Assembly: GCF_027887165.1 (NCBI RefSeq)
Contig: NC_077234.1
Location: 189,511,319 to 189,575,318 of the forward strand
DNA length: 64,000 nucleotides
DNA from: Monodelphis domestica
Taxonomy: Eukaryota; Chordata; Mammalia; Didelphimorphia; Didelphidae
Reading direction: 5' to 3'
Below the pieces are notes generated by a model that saw only the letters and a program-made list of their open reading frames with translations, did not search any database and was not told the DNA's origin. Below, in pieces: positions 21,606 through 33,600 of this stretch (its first letter is position 1; every line of letters starts with the position of its first letter). Made by a program: the position numbers and the translations under genes.

Positions 21606-23590
21606 ACACTTTGTGTCATTTACTTTTTTCTACATCCTTGCACATACAGCTTCAATAAGTTTTTGGTTCTTACTGATGTCATATTGATCAGTGAGACAAC
21701 TTGGCTGAAGTCCAGGCTTGTGAGCAGCTGCCCTCTCTGCTGCTTCCAGGTATGCTTTTTCACGTAACTACCTCTTTGACTAGAATTTAGGCATATAGCT
21801 CATTTTTAGGATTTCGTAGCTATGGGTTAAAAGGGTTCCTTCCAGAACCCTTACAACATTCACTATAACAATGCAGGTATGTCAAATGAAGGGCAGCCTT
21901 TATTTTGTCACTCAGAAAATGCAGAAAACACATCAAGGATTGCCAGTATTGCATAAACCATCAACATGATCACATCAGCTTCCAGAGATTTGTCCTTCCC
22001 ACCAGGTTCTAAAGATCTCCATACCATGATTTGACTTTCATTTTGGAAGGAAACGAACTTATTAGTTGCTAGAAACATCCAGCATTCTGTGGAGTTCCTT
22101 TTTCCACAAGGATGCATAGAATTTCTCTAGTTTATTATCTCTGCCCTCAGATAGGAAATGAATTTAGGGCAACTATTCAGACAAGATCTAAACATTCCAG
22201 TGAGTCCCTTTTTTACCTTAGAGACCCAAACGTACACCCAGGCTTAGGGTACTAACTACTCTGAGCTCTTGGACTCCCCCAAAAAGGGAAATAAATATTT
22301 GGCATTATATGATAGACAACTCTCCTTTCTACTGGAATCATACCAGTTGAATAACTTTCATATTCATTGATAGAAAGGATCAGGTCTTTCATCCCTCCCA
22401 AAGTCATGGTTTTCATTCCTGGCTGCTACTTCTTTTTATATTTTTCTTCCTTATATTTCTTTTTATATTTTATATTTATATATTATTTTATATTTCTTTT
22501 TATATTTTTTACTATATATTTTTTGTATATGTATGTATATTTTATCATATTTTTGTTTGTTGATGCTTAACTTAGTTAATTAACTTAAAAAAGAAAAATG
22601 GGGAACTCTTTGAATTTGTTTCCTTAGCTTATAAGATTTTCAGGCCAGAAAGTTTGTTTCTAATTGTCTGTTTTATAAGTATATACAGTAGACAAATATT
22701 TTGGCTTGTTTTGTAGTATAGCCTACAGAAGCCCAATCTTACTAATCCCTGTGGGGAAAGATCAGCTAAAGGCATTAGCTGAGTGGAATTAAGTTCCATT
22801 TCCTTGGTGTGAATTAAAAATTGATGCTGCAGCTGATTTCAGTTGCTGATTTACTGTGAAAGCATTGGACCAAGATTAGAGCTCTGAATATAATTTAGGA
22901 ATGCCATGTCATCACAATATTTGCACCCTGCTGAGTTTTGATTTTAAAGAAACGTGTTCAGATCTTAAAAGTTGTTTAAACTACATTTAAAAAAAAGGTA
23001 TTTTCTTATCCAATAAAGAACACATTCTCTTAAGATCTCTTAGGAGTAAGACTGTGAGCTTTTTTCTCTAACTCTAATTTCTTTGTTGTTTTTGCTGGCA
23101 AGCTCATAATAAAAAAGATGTCATCTTTATTCTAATACAAATGTCTGAAGTATTGGAAAAGTTCAGTTTGAATAATAAAAATGGCCCCCAAACAACACTG
23201 TCTCCCTCCCTGGCTTCCTCCTTCCCCCTAGGAAAACAAAAAACATGTTTAGATGAAGGGTGTTTGGGTATTTTGATGTTTTGTTTCAAATCCCATAGTC
23301 AGTGCCTGCAAGACAAAGCAAAAATGGCAAAAATAAAAGCAAGCATTTGGGGCCTCTTCTCATGTATAATTCATAAGCTTAAAAAATTAAAAAGATTCAA
23401 AGAACTCTTCAGCAACCCAGGTAGAGGGAAGAGAGGGAAAAAGTCAGTTGAGTAGCTAGGGTTACTGCTAAAGCGAGTTAGAATTTGAAATCTTTTCTAA
23501 CGTTAGTGGAGTGGCACGCCAACTTTGACTTCATGCTCTTCTCCAGTGTCCTCCAGCAGCAAAGTCGAGAAGAGAGGAAGGGAGGGTTTA
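21606..23590. other. no gene seen; AT-rich low-complexity at 22430-22560
   Basis: Unassigned. At 22430-22560 an imperfect repeat of TTTCTTTTTATATTT-type units is present. Small open frames at 21908-22117 and 23104-23455 lack recognisable features. Confidence 0.4.
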
Positions 23591-24164
23591 TGTTGTTAAC
23601 TCAGAAATAACACAGCACGATCAAATAGTCAGAAAAACCAAGTCTTTAATCAGGAGAGGGAGAAGAGTCCGGCGCCACAACTTTTTCAGGGTATAAACCT
23701 TGGACTCTGGGAGTGCCACATTGCTAGATGATGACTTAGAGGAGCCATTAAAGTTGGGGACCTTAAATACCTTTCTAGGTGAAACATGGGAGCTGAGGAA
23801 GAGAGAGACAGTGGATTGACTTTACAATGGTAATAAAGGAAAATGGGGAGTTCCAGACAGGAATAACAGTGAGGGGCTGATGCTTTATAATGGACACAAA
23901 AGGGAAAGACCCAGCCAAGGGCTGGGCCACCTGGGTAAAGGACTTTGGCCTAAGAGGAGAAAACTTCGGGACAAAAGAGATCTACATCTTAAAGTCTGTT
24001 GTTAGTCTGAGAGGCAGCGAAGAAGTGGGACTTCCCCTCGGAGAAGAACTCTCTTGTGACCAGGTCCAAACCTGGGCTTTCTGCCTCCAAGCTAAGTAAC
24101 CTGGGGATCACTAAATCTTTCTAAGGTATAAGTTTGGGGACTTCTAGACTCCACGTTGACAACA
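23591..24164 (-). mobile_element. solo ERV LTR with 10-bp terminal inverted repeat
   Basis: The plus strand begins TGTTGTTAAC and ends GTTGACAACA, a 10-bp inverted repeat with one mismatch. Minus orientation is inferred from ATTAAAGACTTGG near its 3' end as a polyadenylation signal. No target duplication could be seen (GTTTA versus TGCAT). Confidence 0.6.
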
Positions 24165-24176
24165 TGCATGTGTGTG

Positions 24177-24180
<4 letters not shown>

Positions 24181-24214
<34 letters not shown>
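24181..24214 (+). repeat. (CA)n microsatellite
   Basis: GCGCGC then about 14 CA units. Confidence 0.95.
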
Positions 24215-24216
<2 letters not shown>

Positions 24217-24344
24217 CCCCTTAACTTATCTTTGTCAGCTTGAAGTATATGCTAAAAAGGGCCCTTAAGAACAACTTATTTCTGATCTTACTCCTGGGAA
24301 AAGTTGTACAAATCTCAAACATTTTGTAACCTTTGAACTTATAA

Positions 24345-24840
24345 CACTAGTCCGCGGAGCAGCCGAATGGACTGTTTGGAGGGCGTCGTCTTGGACCTCT
24401 GTTTTGCGGGTTGCAGTTGCACGGCTTCCTTAAAACGGGCGCCGAATGCATCTTTAGTCTGTTTTTGAGGCCGGCTCGGCATCCTCCCGGGTTGGTCTTG
24501 GCCGGATGTTGCCGTTCAGAGGGTTGCTTTGGCGGCGGCGCTTTCCTTGCCCAGCCGGCTGTCCCAGTGGACGTCTTCCTCTAGGGTTGAAGGCACGTCG
24601 CTGGTGGTACGTACCTATCAGAACACCAACGTCTCTCTTCTACCTTCTAGGAGAGCCAAGAGGAAATCTCCACATTTCTATGGATCGGCACGTAACAAAC
24701 ATCACAGAGAATCGCAGCGTTCTAGGGAAGACCCGGCATCCTGTGCCCCATCCAATAGCATCGCAAAAGAACACTTGCCTCATCGCTCTTAACGACCACT
24801 AGTTTGGTGCTGAACGAGGGTCTCACCATCTCTTTTGGGT
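24345..24840. promoter_or_regulatory. CpG-island-like block
   Basis: About 36 CpGs in about 490 bp at just over 50 percent G+C, by manual count, near the number expected from base composition. CpGs are otherwise rare in this window. It contains GGCGGCGGCGC and several CGCC/GCCG motifs. It lies downstream of GCC2, on the side where mammals carry LIMS1 in the same orientation, so a minus-strand promoter is possible. No first exon is identified. Confidence 0.35.
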
Positions 24841-24959
24841 AAAAGATTAATAGTCACGTTGGCGGGTGGAAAGCGCAAAACCAGCTTGTGCTCATTTCAT
24901 TTCTAACGACGGGGATAGGGAAAAGCAGGCCATTGAAGAATAAAGGCAGCACCTTCACT

Positions 24960-25200
24960 GTTCCGAGTTCCTCTCTTGCTGGGTTTCTTCTTGTCCTTTA
25001 ACGTTCCGCTCGGTGAAGACTTCTTTCAAAGTCTTCCCGGATCTCTTCCTTGGCCAAGCCTTTTCCCTCCTCAGACTGACATAATACTTTGCACCTCTTC
25101 ATGCACGTCTCATGGAGTTATGGAGTATTTTAGGTACCTGCGTCTGTGTTATTCCCGTTTGAGACTGTAAGATCCCTGACCGGGCCCACGTCTGTCTTAA
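24960..25200 (+). mobile_element. L2 3' region
   Basis: Plus-strand L2 signals: AAAGTCTTCCCGGATCTCTT, GAGACTGTAAGATCCCTGAC and CCCACGTCTGTCTTAAGGTT. Confidence 0.5.
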
Positions 25201-25317
25201 GGTTCCCATCTCTCCCAATATTATGTGGGTTTCCCTTCAGAGCACTGGCCAGGAAAGTTCATTATTATTTTTTGTAAACAGGTTTCTCACTGAAAAAAAA
25301 AAAGCTTTCTTTATATA

Positions 25318-25530
25318 GTACTTGCTGTGTCAGGCTTTCTGCTAAGCACTTTATGATAGCACCCTAGGAGGGAAGTGCTATGATTATTCCCATTGTTCGG
25401 ATGAGGAAACTGAGGCAGAAGTGCTTTGGCGAAAGGCCTACAGCCAAGCGTCCAAAGTGGAATTTGAACTTGGCTCTTTCTGACTCCAGGTGTAGCAACT
25501 TATCCGCTCTGCCACCTAGCGGCCAAAAAT
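25318..25530 (-). mobile_element. MIR-type SINE
   Basis: GATGAGGAAACTGAGGCAGA core, then GGAATTTGAACTTGGC (reverse B box) and CTCTGCCACCTAGCGGCC. Confidence 0.75.
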
Positions 25531-26189
25531 GAAACAAAGCAAAAAGCAAACATGAGGAAGTCCAGCAGCCTTCGGGGTCACCAGCCTGGGAAGCAATTTC
25601 CGGTAGAAAACAGCAAGTTCCAAACTCCGGAATAGGTTTTCTGTACTGATGGTCTGAAGGGAAACCACACACTCTTACACACGGTATTTAAACCGCAACT
25701 TAGGAATATGACTACGGAATCTAACCAAAATGCAGGACCAGCAAGTGCTGGAAACACCTTTATCCTCAGAAACTAACTCCTCCCCAACACTCTCCAACAG
25801 CGGAGCAGTGAGAATCCGGAGCCCCAGGAATGGTGCTCGGCTCCCTTGGGGCCTGCCAGCTGGCTGCTTCCTTTAATTGGCCAAGTCATTCCGGACTGAG
25901 GCACGAAGGGCAGGCCGCGGTTGGGCAAAGGTGTTGCAGAGAGAGCGCGGCATATTTCTTTCATGAAACCGTTCTCTGGGGGGACGCCCACGTTGGTAGT
26001 GATTCTTCCTGCCTCATCATCCTTTCGGGGGTCGTTATGTAGAACTTCTTGTAGTCCCAGGGCAGATTCTCTCGCGTCTGACGGAGCCCATCTCTCCCCG
26101 TGCTGAGCCTTTTTCTTTTTTCCCTGCCCACTTGGAGCGCTTCTGGAAAGATGCAGGTTATCGTTCAATGAGGATAGGCCGGCCGAGCA
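25531..26189. other. CpG-rich unique sequence, no gene supported
   Basis: High GC and CpG from 25770 on. A 131-codon minus-strand open frame at 25773-26168 has no domain, no splice context and composition typical of GC-rich noncoding DNA. Confidence 0.35.
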
Positions 26190-26460
26190 GATGACAGCGC
26201 CTCCTCCATGGCCTCAGCCGTCAAATGGAGCTCACACGTGTACCAGCGGCTACAGTGTTGTTTTGGGGATTAAAATGGCACCTGTAGTACACTTCGCACG
26301 CCCCAGCGCTACAATACCAACGCTTTCCACAAGTTACAGGTGCCGCCTTGTTTACACTTTCCTCACCCACTACTGCATTTGGAAGGCCCCTGTTGTCTTG
26401 CGGATTACAAACGAGTACGTAGTAGGCACGGAGTAAATGTTTATGGATCGATCAGAGAAG
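26190..26460 (+). mobile_element. MIR/L2-like remnant with raised CpG
   Basis: CTCAGCCGTCAAATGGAGCT resembles a MIR core and GTAGTAGGCACGGAGTAAAT an L2/MIR end. Many positions differ toward G/C from the usual sequence. Confidence 0.45.
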
Positions 26461-26679
26461 CTGTGACGTGCCTGTGCTCAGACACCGCCAGGAAGTGGCT
26501 GAGATGCCACCGTTCGACCCGAGCTAAACACCGTTCGTGAAAATATTCCGCCTCTCCAGAACTCTCATTTAATTCTATATAACACGTCAACACGATAGTT
26601 TACAAGTGTATTAATACATAAAAGGAGTGACGCACTCTGCAATACATAATTATACAACAGCTAACATGTAATAGCTAAA

Positions 26680-28015
26680 ACATTGAGTTCAAAATTCTTT
26701 CCTTTCCTTCTTCCCCTCCCTTCCCCGAGTCAGTAATTCGATATAGATTCTACAATACATAGATTCTCTATGGCCAGGTTGTGGAAGAGCACCCACCCAT
26801 CGCTCCCCCAAACCTCATAAAAACAGAGTGAGAACCAGCAGGCTTTGATCCGCATTCCCTCTCCATCAGCTTCCTCTGGGACGTGGATGGCGTTTTTCAT
26901 CGCGAGTCCTTCAGAAGGGCACTGTGGCATGGCCGAGAATGCTGAAGTCTTTTCCAGTTGATCTTCATATCGTTTTGATACGAGGGCGCACCATGTTCTC
27001 CTGGTTCTGTTCCCTTCGCTTTGCATCAGTGCATGCAAGTCTCTTCGGTTTTTTCTGAAACCTTCTTCTTCCCGCTCCTCTTATGCCCTACTATTCCCTT
27101 ACAACCATAGACCACAACTTGTTCAGACAGTCCCCGCTTGATGAACATCTTCTCAGTTTCCAATCCTTTGCCACACACACACCCACCCCCCCACTCCCCC
27201 CCACCCCCCCCCCCACACCCACCCCCACCCCCACCCCCCCCCCCACACCCACCCCCACACCCACCCCCCCACACCCACCCCTTACATTTTTGTAAAAACA
27301 GATGCATCCCTCTTTTTAGAAATCTTTTTGGCATCCAGACCTAGTAACGGCCTGCAGATTTACAGCTCTGTTAATGTGACATAAGCACAATTCTCTCTCT
27401 AGCTCCTACCTTATTTGGTCATAACTTCTTCCCTTATTCTGACAGGCAAGCTAATTCATGCTCCCCCACGTGGCTTCAGGCATTACTCTAGGTCTACATC
27501 ACATATTCTCTGTGACTGTAGCTGGGCGGAGACGCTGACCTATCTGTACCCAGCTTCTGCCGTACCATTTTCGTTTTTCCAGAAGACTTTGCCAAATAAT
27601 AAGTTTTTGTCCCTGAATCTTGAATCTTTAGGTTTACAGACATGAGACTGCTATCGCCATTGATTACTGTGCATTGTGCACCGTACCTATTTCAGTGATC
27701 CACTCCTCTATTTCTTAGCCCATAGGAGATTGTTTTGATAAATACTGCTGTATGATACAGTTTGACATCTGGTTTGGCTGGGCCACCTTTCTTCATATTT
27801 TTTTCATTAATTTCCTTGATATTCTTGACCTTTTGCTCTTCCAGATGAATTTCTTTTTCTAGCTCTAAAAGATAATTTTTTGGTCGTCTGATTAGTATGG
27901 CACTGAATAAAATTTAGGCAGAATTGCTTTTTTTTAATGATTTGGTCCAGCAATTAAGTTTTTTCCAGTGGTTTAGATCTGACTCTGTATTCGTACAGTT
28001 CTTGTGTTTGAGTTG
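26680..28015 (-). mobile_element. L1 3' half with C-rich expansion
   Basis: Minus-strand L1: the 3' UTR at 26690-27060 and ORF2 C-terminus at 27060-27360, then further ORF2 at 27540-28015 (CTGTATGATACAGTTTGACA, TTGATATTCTTGACCTTTTG). The C-rich repeat at 27172-27284 interrupts it. Confidence 0.75.
27172..27284 (+). repeat. (CCCCCA)n-like C-rich repeat
   Basis: An irregular ACACCC/CCCCCA array. On the minus strand it is G-rich with many runs of three or more G, so it could form G-quadruplexes. It grew at the CCACCACAAAA position of the L1. Glycine- and proline-rich open frames here are artefacts. Confidence 0.9.
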
Positions 28016-28029
28016 GCTAGGAGACTTCC

Positions 28030-28245
28030 AAATACTTTAAGGTCTTCAAAGTGCTTTATGTATGTTACTCATTTGATTCTCATTATTATCTCCATTTTAC
28101 AGGTGAGGAAATGGAGAAACAGAGAAGTTAAAGTATTTGCCTGCAACTACATGGCTAAATGTCTGAGATAGGATTTGAACTTGGGCCTTTCTAACACCAA
28201 CTCCTGTGTTTTATCCATAAGTGCCACTTAGCTTGCTGTGAATAC
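28030..28245 (-). mobile_element. MIR-type SINE
   Basis: CATTTTACAGGTGAGGAAAT core, TAGGATTTGAACTTGGGCC B-box side and AAGTGCCACTTAGCTT end. Confidence 0.75.
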
Positions 28246-28399
28246 AGAAAGTCCACCTAGGAAGTTAGTTGAATTCTTGTGGCTACCTGGTTGGGCCAGG
28301 TGCTGCTGGGTAGCCATTCATTTGTAAAGGACCTATATAAAGTAACAGAATCTTGACTAGAGAGCTGCCTGCAAAGTGTCATGAAGATTTCTTAGCTTA

Positions 28400-30615
28400 A
28401 CATGCTTTTCTTTGTCACCTATGAAAACAAAATAAAAATCAGGCTAAAAGGCCTTCTGAAAATTCAACAACATGTAGAGAGCTAAGATGGAACATAATTC
28501 ATATTTGAAAATTAAAACTCAAAACTCATTCCATTCTATTTTCAGAGGTCTCATTCACTGATTAAAAGATCTTCAAGTATGTGTTTTCTTTAAAAGGTAA
28601 TTTTAAAGTAACATGAATTACAACTTCACATATTCTTTCTAGAGGGGTAGGTAGTTTTGGTTAGACGGAGAGTTTGGTCACAATTTTACCAAAGTTCATT
28701 TAGAATAATATAACTTAGATATGTATACTTTATATTCTTAGATATTTTAAAACTAGACATCTTGTCTAATTCAATGTCTATCAAAGGAACAATAATCACT
28801 CATTTCCCAAAATCCAACCCTGGAATTCCAATATACCAAATATTCCAGCTCTTATTAAGGGCAGGAGTAGCTGTAATCTAAGAATTAATCCAAAACTCCC
28901 AAAGAGATGATATTAATAAAAAATTTAGCAGCAAAAATGTGTAACACATTAAAACATGTTTAATAAGCGATTATTAAAATAATCATAACTTTTCATTACC
29001 GAAAGTCTCAAAGAATATCTTCCCCTGTAATTAAATGAACTATTTTATGTCATGCAAAAAGGATTTTTATTACATTCATGAATACAGACTCAATCTTTCA
29101 ATACAAGTATGTCTATGATTCACAAATCTGAGGGTCAGTTGGAAATTAAAATTTCTTCAAATACTATCAGTTTTACATTGTATGCTACTGGCATACTTAT
29201 ATTCACAGTTTTCAAAGTAAGAAAAAGAAATGTTTATTAAACTTCAGTTCTGAAATAAATGCATATAATGACACATTCACTAGTTTTGGTCTGTTCTAAA
29301 ACATATGACAAAAGCCACTTAGAAGGAAAATTTCTTAAAAGAACAAACTCAACAAGTCAGCAGCATATTTTCACTTAAACTTGTTTGGAAGTTAATGTTC
29401 TAGTAAACAAAGTGCAAAGTCAGTTCTCCACTGAGATTTTTAAAGTTAAAAGTACAAATCAACAGGTTTAAAGAACTTCATGAAACTGGTTGTATGTTGA
29501 CATTACTAAATAGCAAACTATTTTTCATCAGATTGCTCTCAATTTTAAGATTTAATAATACAATGTTGATTTTATTAGCCAATTGAACACACCTGAAAGA
29601 ATCAGAAGACAGCAACCACTCTTATTCACAGAGACTGTGGATCATCTACAAATTAGACAGGAAGCCTCCAACAAGCCTTCCCCCAAGGAGCCAGTGCTCT
29701 TTTTTCATTTCTAAATTATTAGAAAGCCTATGGGGGGCTCTACATTCTGCAGGAATATAAGAATCCCCCTTAGGCTGTTTCATTTAAATATAAGGCTGAA
29801 TTCTATGGCTCTAAGGGTCCACATTCTCAGTGACCTGGAGGGGTGGGGATGGGAGAGTGGAAAAGAGATAGAACAAGTTGGTAATAATTTAACCAAACTT
29901 TCAATACACACTGAAGGCTTACAATAACTTAAAAGAATGGAAAAGGTTATCATGCAATAAAAGCCATTTTTGTTTTGATTCACTGTTTTATCATCTAATC
30001 TAATTAAACTTTTATTTTTGTAGCCAAACCAAATAACTGAAATAACATTATGTTGATATTTTGAACACATTTTAAAACACGTGTGAGGAATTTGGTAAAC
30101 TAGCCTCATAATTCATTTGCAGTATTTTCATTGTCACTTAAATTCAGGAATAACTTGTCAAATGTTCCTAATATACATTTTTCTTCATATCTTTAATTGC
30201 TATTAATTTTGCTGCCAATTAATTTAAGGCAACACTACCTCCTGTAAGCAATTTCAAACGCCCTAAATTCCAGTTCTGTTACGGGACCAAAACTTGGGCT
30301 TACAGTATTCCTACTTAGGAACAACAGGATCCAGAGGCCTAAAGAATGAGAGAATAGGCGCCCTCTTTCAATCTCTTCTGACAGCTTAATTAAAAGAGCC
30401 AAAAAAGGTGGCCTTGGTAGCACAGCCAATCTTTGAAGGACCGATATCTGACACGACCTTCAAGTTGCTGTTGATGTATTTTTTTGCCTACATAAATCCT
30501 GTTTAGTCACACACAAATTCACAAAAGAAACAAAAGGACTTCATGTTTTGGAGTTATTTTTGTCACAAATATTCTATTTGGTTACCAGCTTGAAAAACAT
30601 TTTCTTTTCACCCAG
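28400..30615 (-). other. GCC2: probable GCC2 3' UTR (limits uncertain)
   Basis: AT-rich sequence following the GCC2 stop codon. It has no SINE, LINE or LTR that I recognise, unlike nearly all other intergenic and intronic DNA here. Candidate AATAAA signals on the minus strand are at 30011-30016, 29571-29576, 29233-29238 and 29066-29071; I cannot tell which is used. The 3' limit is inferred from the start of a MIR-like element near 28245. Confidence 0.45.
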
Positions 30616-30686
30616 TTATCGAAGGCCTGACCAACTATGTAGATAGGATGCCCATCCAGAGGGTCGAGACGTACTTTCTTCTTCAC
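30616..30686 (-). CDS. GCC2: GCC2 last coding exon and stop codon
   Basis: The final 71 coding nt finish the GRIP region: GEEESTSRPSGWASYLHSWS, then GLR and TAA (30616-30618). The acceptor is CTATAAAG. The last glycine codon is split across the junction (G plus GT), which fixes the upstream donor at 31526. SGWASYLHSWSGLR is the known GCC2 C-terminus. Confidence 0.96.
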
Positions 30687-33600
30687 CTTTATAGAGAAAA
30701 AAAAATCTACTGAAATGCTTCTGTAACAAAGATAAGCATACATTAACTAGAAACAAGGCAACCAAAAATTTACTATGATTGGTTACTTCCAAAGGGATTC
30801 TATGGTTTACATTTTATCCTAAGTCCATTAGTTATATTAAAATTCTATTTTTTGGTATAACACAACTTATTCTCACTGAAGGAGAATAGTAATAGTCATT
30901 CAAATTATTAATTCATGAGAATTCTTTTCAACTTTAAAACAATGTTGTGGAAACAAAATAAACACGAAAATTTAAAAAGCCTAATCTGAAAATCTAGTCA
31001 TAGGAATTAAGAACGGATTCTTCTTTAAATATACATGGAAACAGTACATGACCACAAGAACTATTATTCAGAAGAGTAATTCTCTCATATACTTGTTTCC
31101 CCAATATTTATCCACTTTGCCCTTGCTTCTGAAGAGATACTTTCCCAGAAAGCTTGACATTTTTGGCACATTTTTCAATCCAAACTGCAAAGAGATTTGA
31201 AATGAATATTTCACTTGTGTTAATCTTCTTTCAATAACAAAATTTTAAAAAGGATAATGCTATCTTTACCGGAAAACCAAAATTCTTCAGCAATTCTGTA
31301 CTGAAGGATAATATTCATGCTCTGGGTGGCACACTAAATGTCCATGAAACTGCTAGAGATTGTGTTCCTAACTTTTCTGGGTACATACTTGAAGCTGAAT
31401 AGCTTAAGAGTTGAAATCTCCCATAACTATCTGATATATGGCACATGTGTATAAACGATGATCTCTACATACTGACAAGTTATTTTCCAAGTCTGACTTT
31501 CAGGGAAAAATGTCATCTCACCGACCTTGAGCAATTGCAATCAGCTTTCCTTTCTCTTCGGGGCTGAGCTGCAGCATTGTGTCGATGACAGGAAGAAGTC
31601 TCTCTCTTTCACTCCCTGCTTTTAGAAATATGAACTGAAGCAGGACATTCTTCAAGTACTCTAAATTAGCTACAGACTTCTCCCGCTCCTGGTTCCTTTC
31701 CAATCTTCTTACTTCACTTTTGAGAAGCTGTAAAGAAAAACAGATACGAACACAGGAATAAAGGCAGGGAATGGCCTTTGGTTCAGAGGGCTCAAACGGC
31801 CATTGCATAAACTTTAGCCAAACTTCGCCACAGACCAGCCCCATCATGCTATCATGGAAAACATAGGCAAAAAGTCGCACTCTCTGCACAGTATGTACGT
31901 CTGCTTCATCCACACGTATTCCTAAAGGCTTAAAAACCACGGTGTGCAGGAGTGCCGTGCTGAGCTTGCGGCTGTGCGCCAAATCTGTCCGGGGGCAAAG
32001 CTGCTGTAGGAACTGCATGGCCTTAAAGAGGCTACAATCGATGCTCTATCTCAAAAATGAACAACAGGGAAATCGGTTTTGAGTGATAATACATGTATAG
32101 TGGAATGGCTTGTCAACTCTGGGAGGAGGGATGGAAGAGGGAAAGGAGACAATGCGAATCATGTAACCATGGAGAAAAATTAAAAAACAAAAAAAACAAA
32201 GACTAAAAAAAGAGTTCTATAATCTAAAGTTTTTAAACTTAAATCTCATCATTTTCCTCAAAATCTTTCCTGTTCAAATTAAATTAAAAAAAAAAACTAA
32301 CCCCCCCCCCAAAAAAAACCAAAAACTAAACTAAAAAAACAAAAACAAAATAAAGTTCAAACGTTTTTATTTGGCCCTGAAGGCCTTCTACAACTTGTCA
32401 GCATACTCCTTCTAGTCCCTTCCCTCCCCCCCTCCCCCCACCCTGGACCTTCTGTCTTAAGAGTTAATCCTGTGTATTGGTTCCAAGGCAGAAGAGCAGT
32501 AAGGGCTAGGCAATGGGGGTCAAGTGACTTGCCCAGGGTCACACTGCTAGGAAATAACTGAGGCCAGAGTTGAACCTAGGACCTCCTGTTTCCAAGCCTG
32601 ACTCTCAATCCACTGAGCCGCCCAGCTGCCTTCTCCTTTTAGTCTTAACTGATTATATGGCTAACCTGGTCCACTCCTCTCTAAAGTTCACCATGTTCCC
32701 CTTATTGTGTTCAACTCTTACCCATTCTTTAAAACTTCATCCCGATGCCATCTCATCCTTAAGCCTCTCTATGGGTAGATAAAAATCTCCCACCGTAGAT
32801 TTTAGACCAAGGCACTGGGTTTTGCATTTCTCAAAAAAAAGACGACACATCCTGTGTAATGCTATTATAGTCACCTACTCGCTTTGTCCATGAGGGAGAG
32901 CTACCTTTTATAGCTTTCTTATGTGCTTACAACAGTGCTCTGCACACAGGAGATGCCCAACCAATACTTGAATGAATGCTTCTTGGATTTCAAGTAGTTC
33001 ATGGTTTACAGCTATTCTATACATAAAACACATGGCATAAGTTTTTGGTGAAGAGGCGCTCAATGGGCATGACATACAAAGAATGCTTAAAAATATCCAC
33101 ATGGTTTCACTGGTGCCTGGACGTGGTCAGACTCACCTTAATTTGCTCCATAAGAATTGCATTGGTTGCTTCAGTTTCCCGAAGGAGACCATTCAAATGG
33201 TCAGCACTCTTTGTGGTAGAATTAAGCTTCTGAACCAATTCCTCTTTGGTGAGTTCTTCATGCCACAAAGGAGGCTCTGTAATTTTATTTTTTGAAGATT
33301 AATTTCCAAAATAAAATATATTTATCTTTGCTAAGTCACATCTCTTCTCGGGGTCTCGTCTATAAAACATGGGTAGAGCTAAGGTCCCTTTAAATACTTT
33401 TAAAATATTATGATCTCTAAATAGAAGATTTTTTAATCCAATGGAGGGCTTGAAGAACTGCTTTAGGGATTCCTAAGCCTAGTCTTTTTTTGTTTTTAGT
33501 TCAAATATTCATTCATTCATGCACTGCTTACTTGACCACTTTCTTTCACTTCTTTGCGCCTTTAACCAGATCAGAGTTGTCATTATTAAACAGTCAAATG

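Noticed and set aside
24506..24802. Two overlapping plus-strand open frames in the CpG-rich block
   Set aside because: Neither shows a recognisable protein or splice signals; GC-rich composition explains them.
25773..26168. 131-codon minus-strand open frame
   Set aside because: It lies in a GC-rich stretch where stops are rare, has no domain, signal or splice context, and overlaps other open frames in several phases.
27026..27344. Glycine-rich and proline-rich open frames
   Set aside because: They are translations of the C-rich repeat inside an L1.
31518..32018. A single-exon 166-codon gene
   Set aside because: Its 3' part is the GCC2 GRIP exon, with a good acceptor at 31728 and correct phase with the upstream exon. 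The 5' part is kept only as a separate finding.
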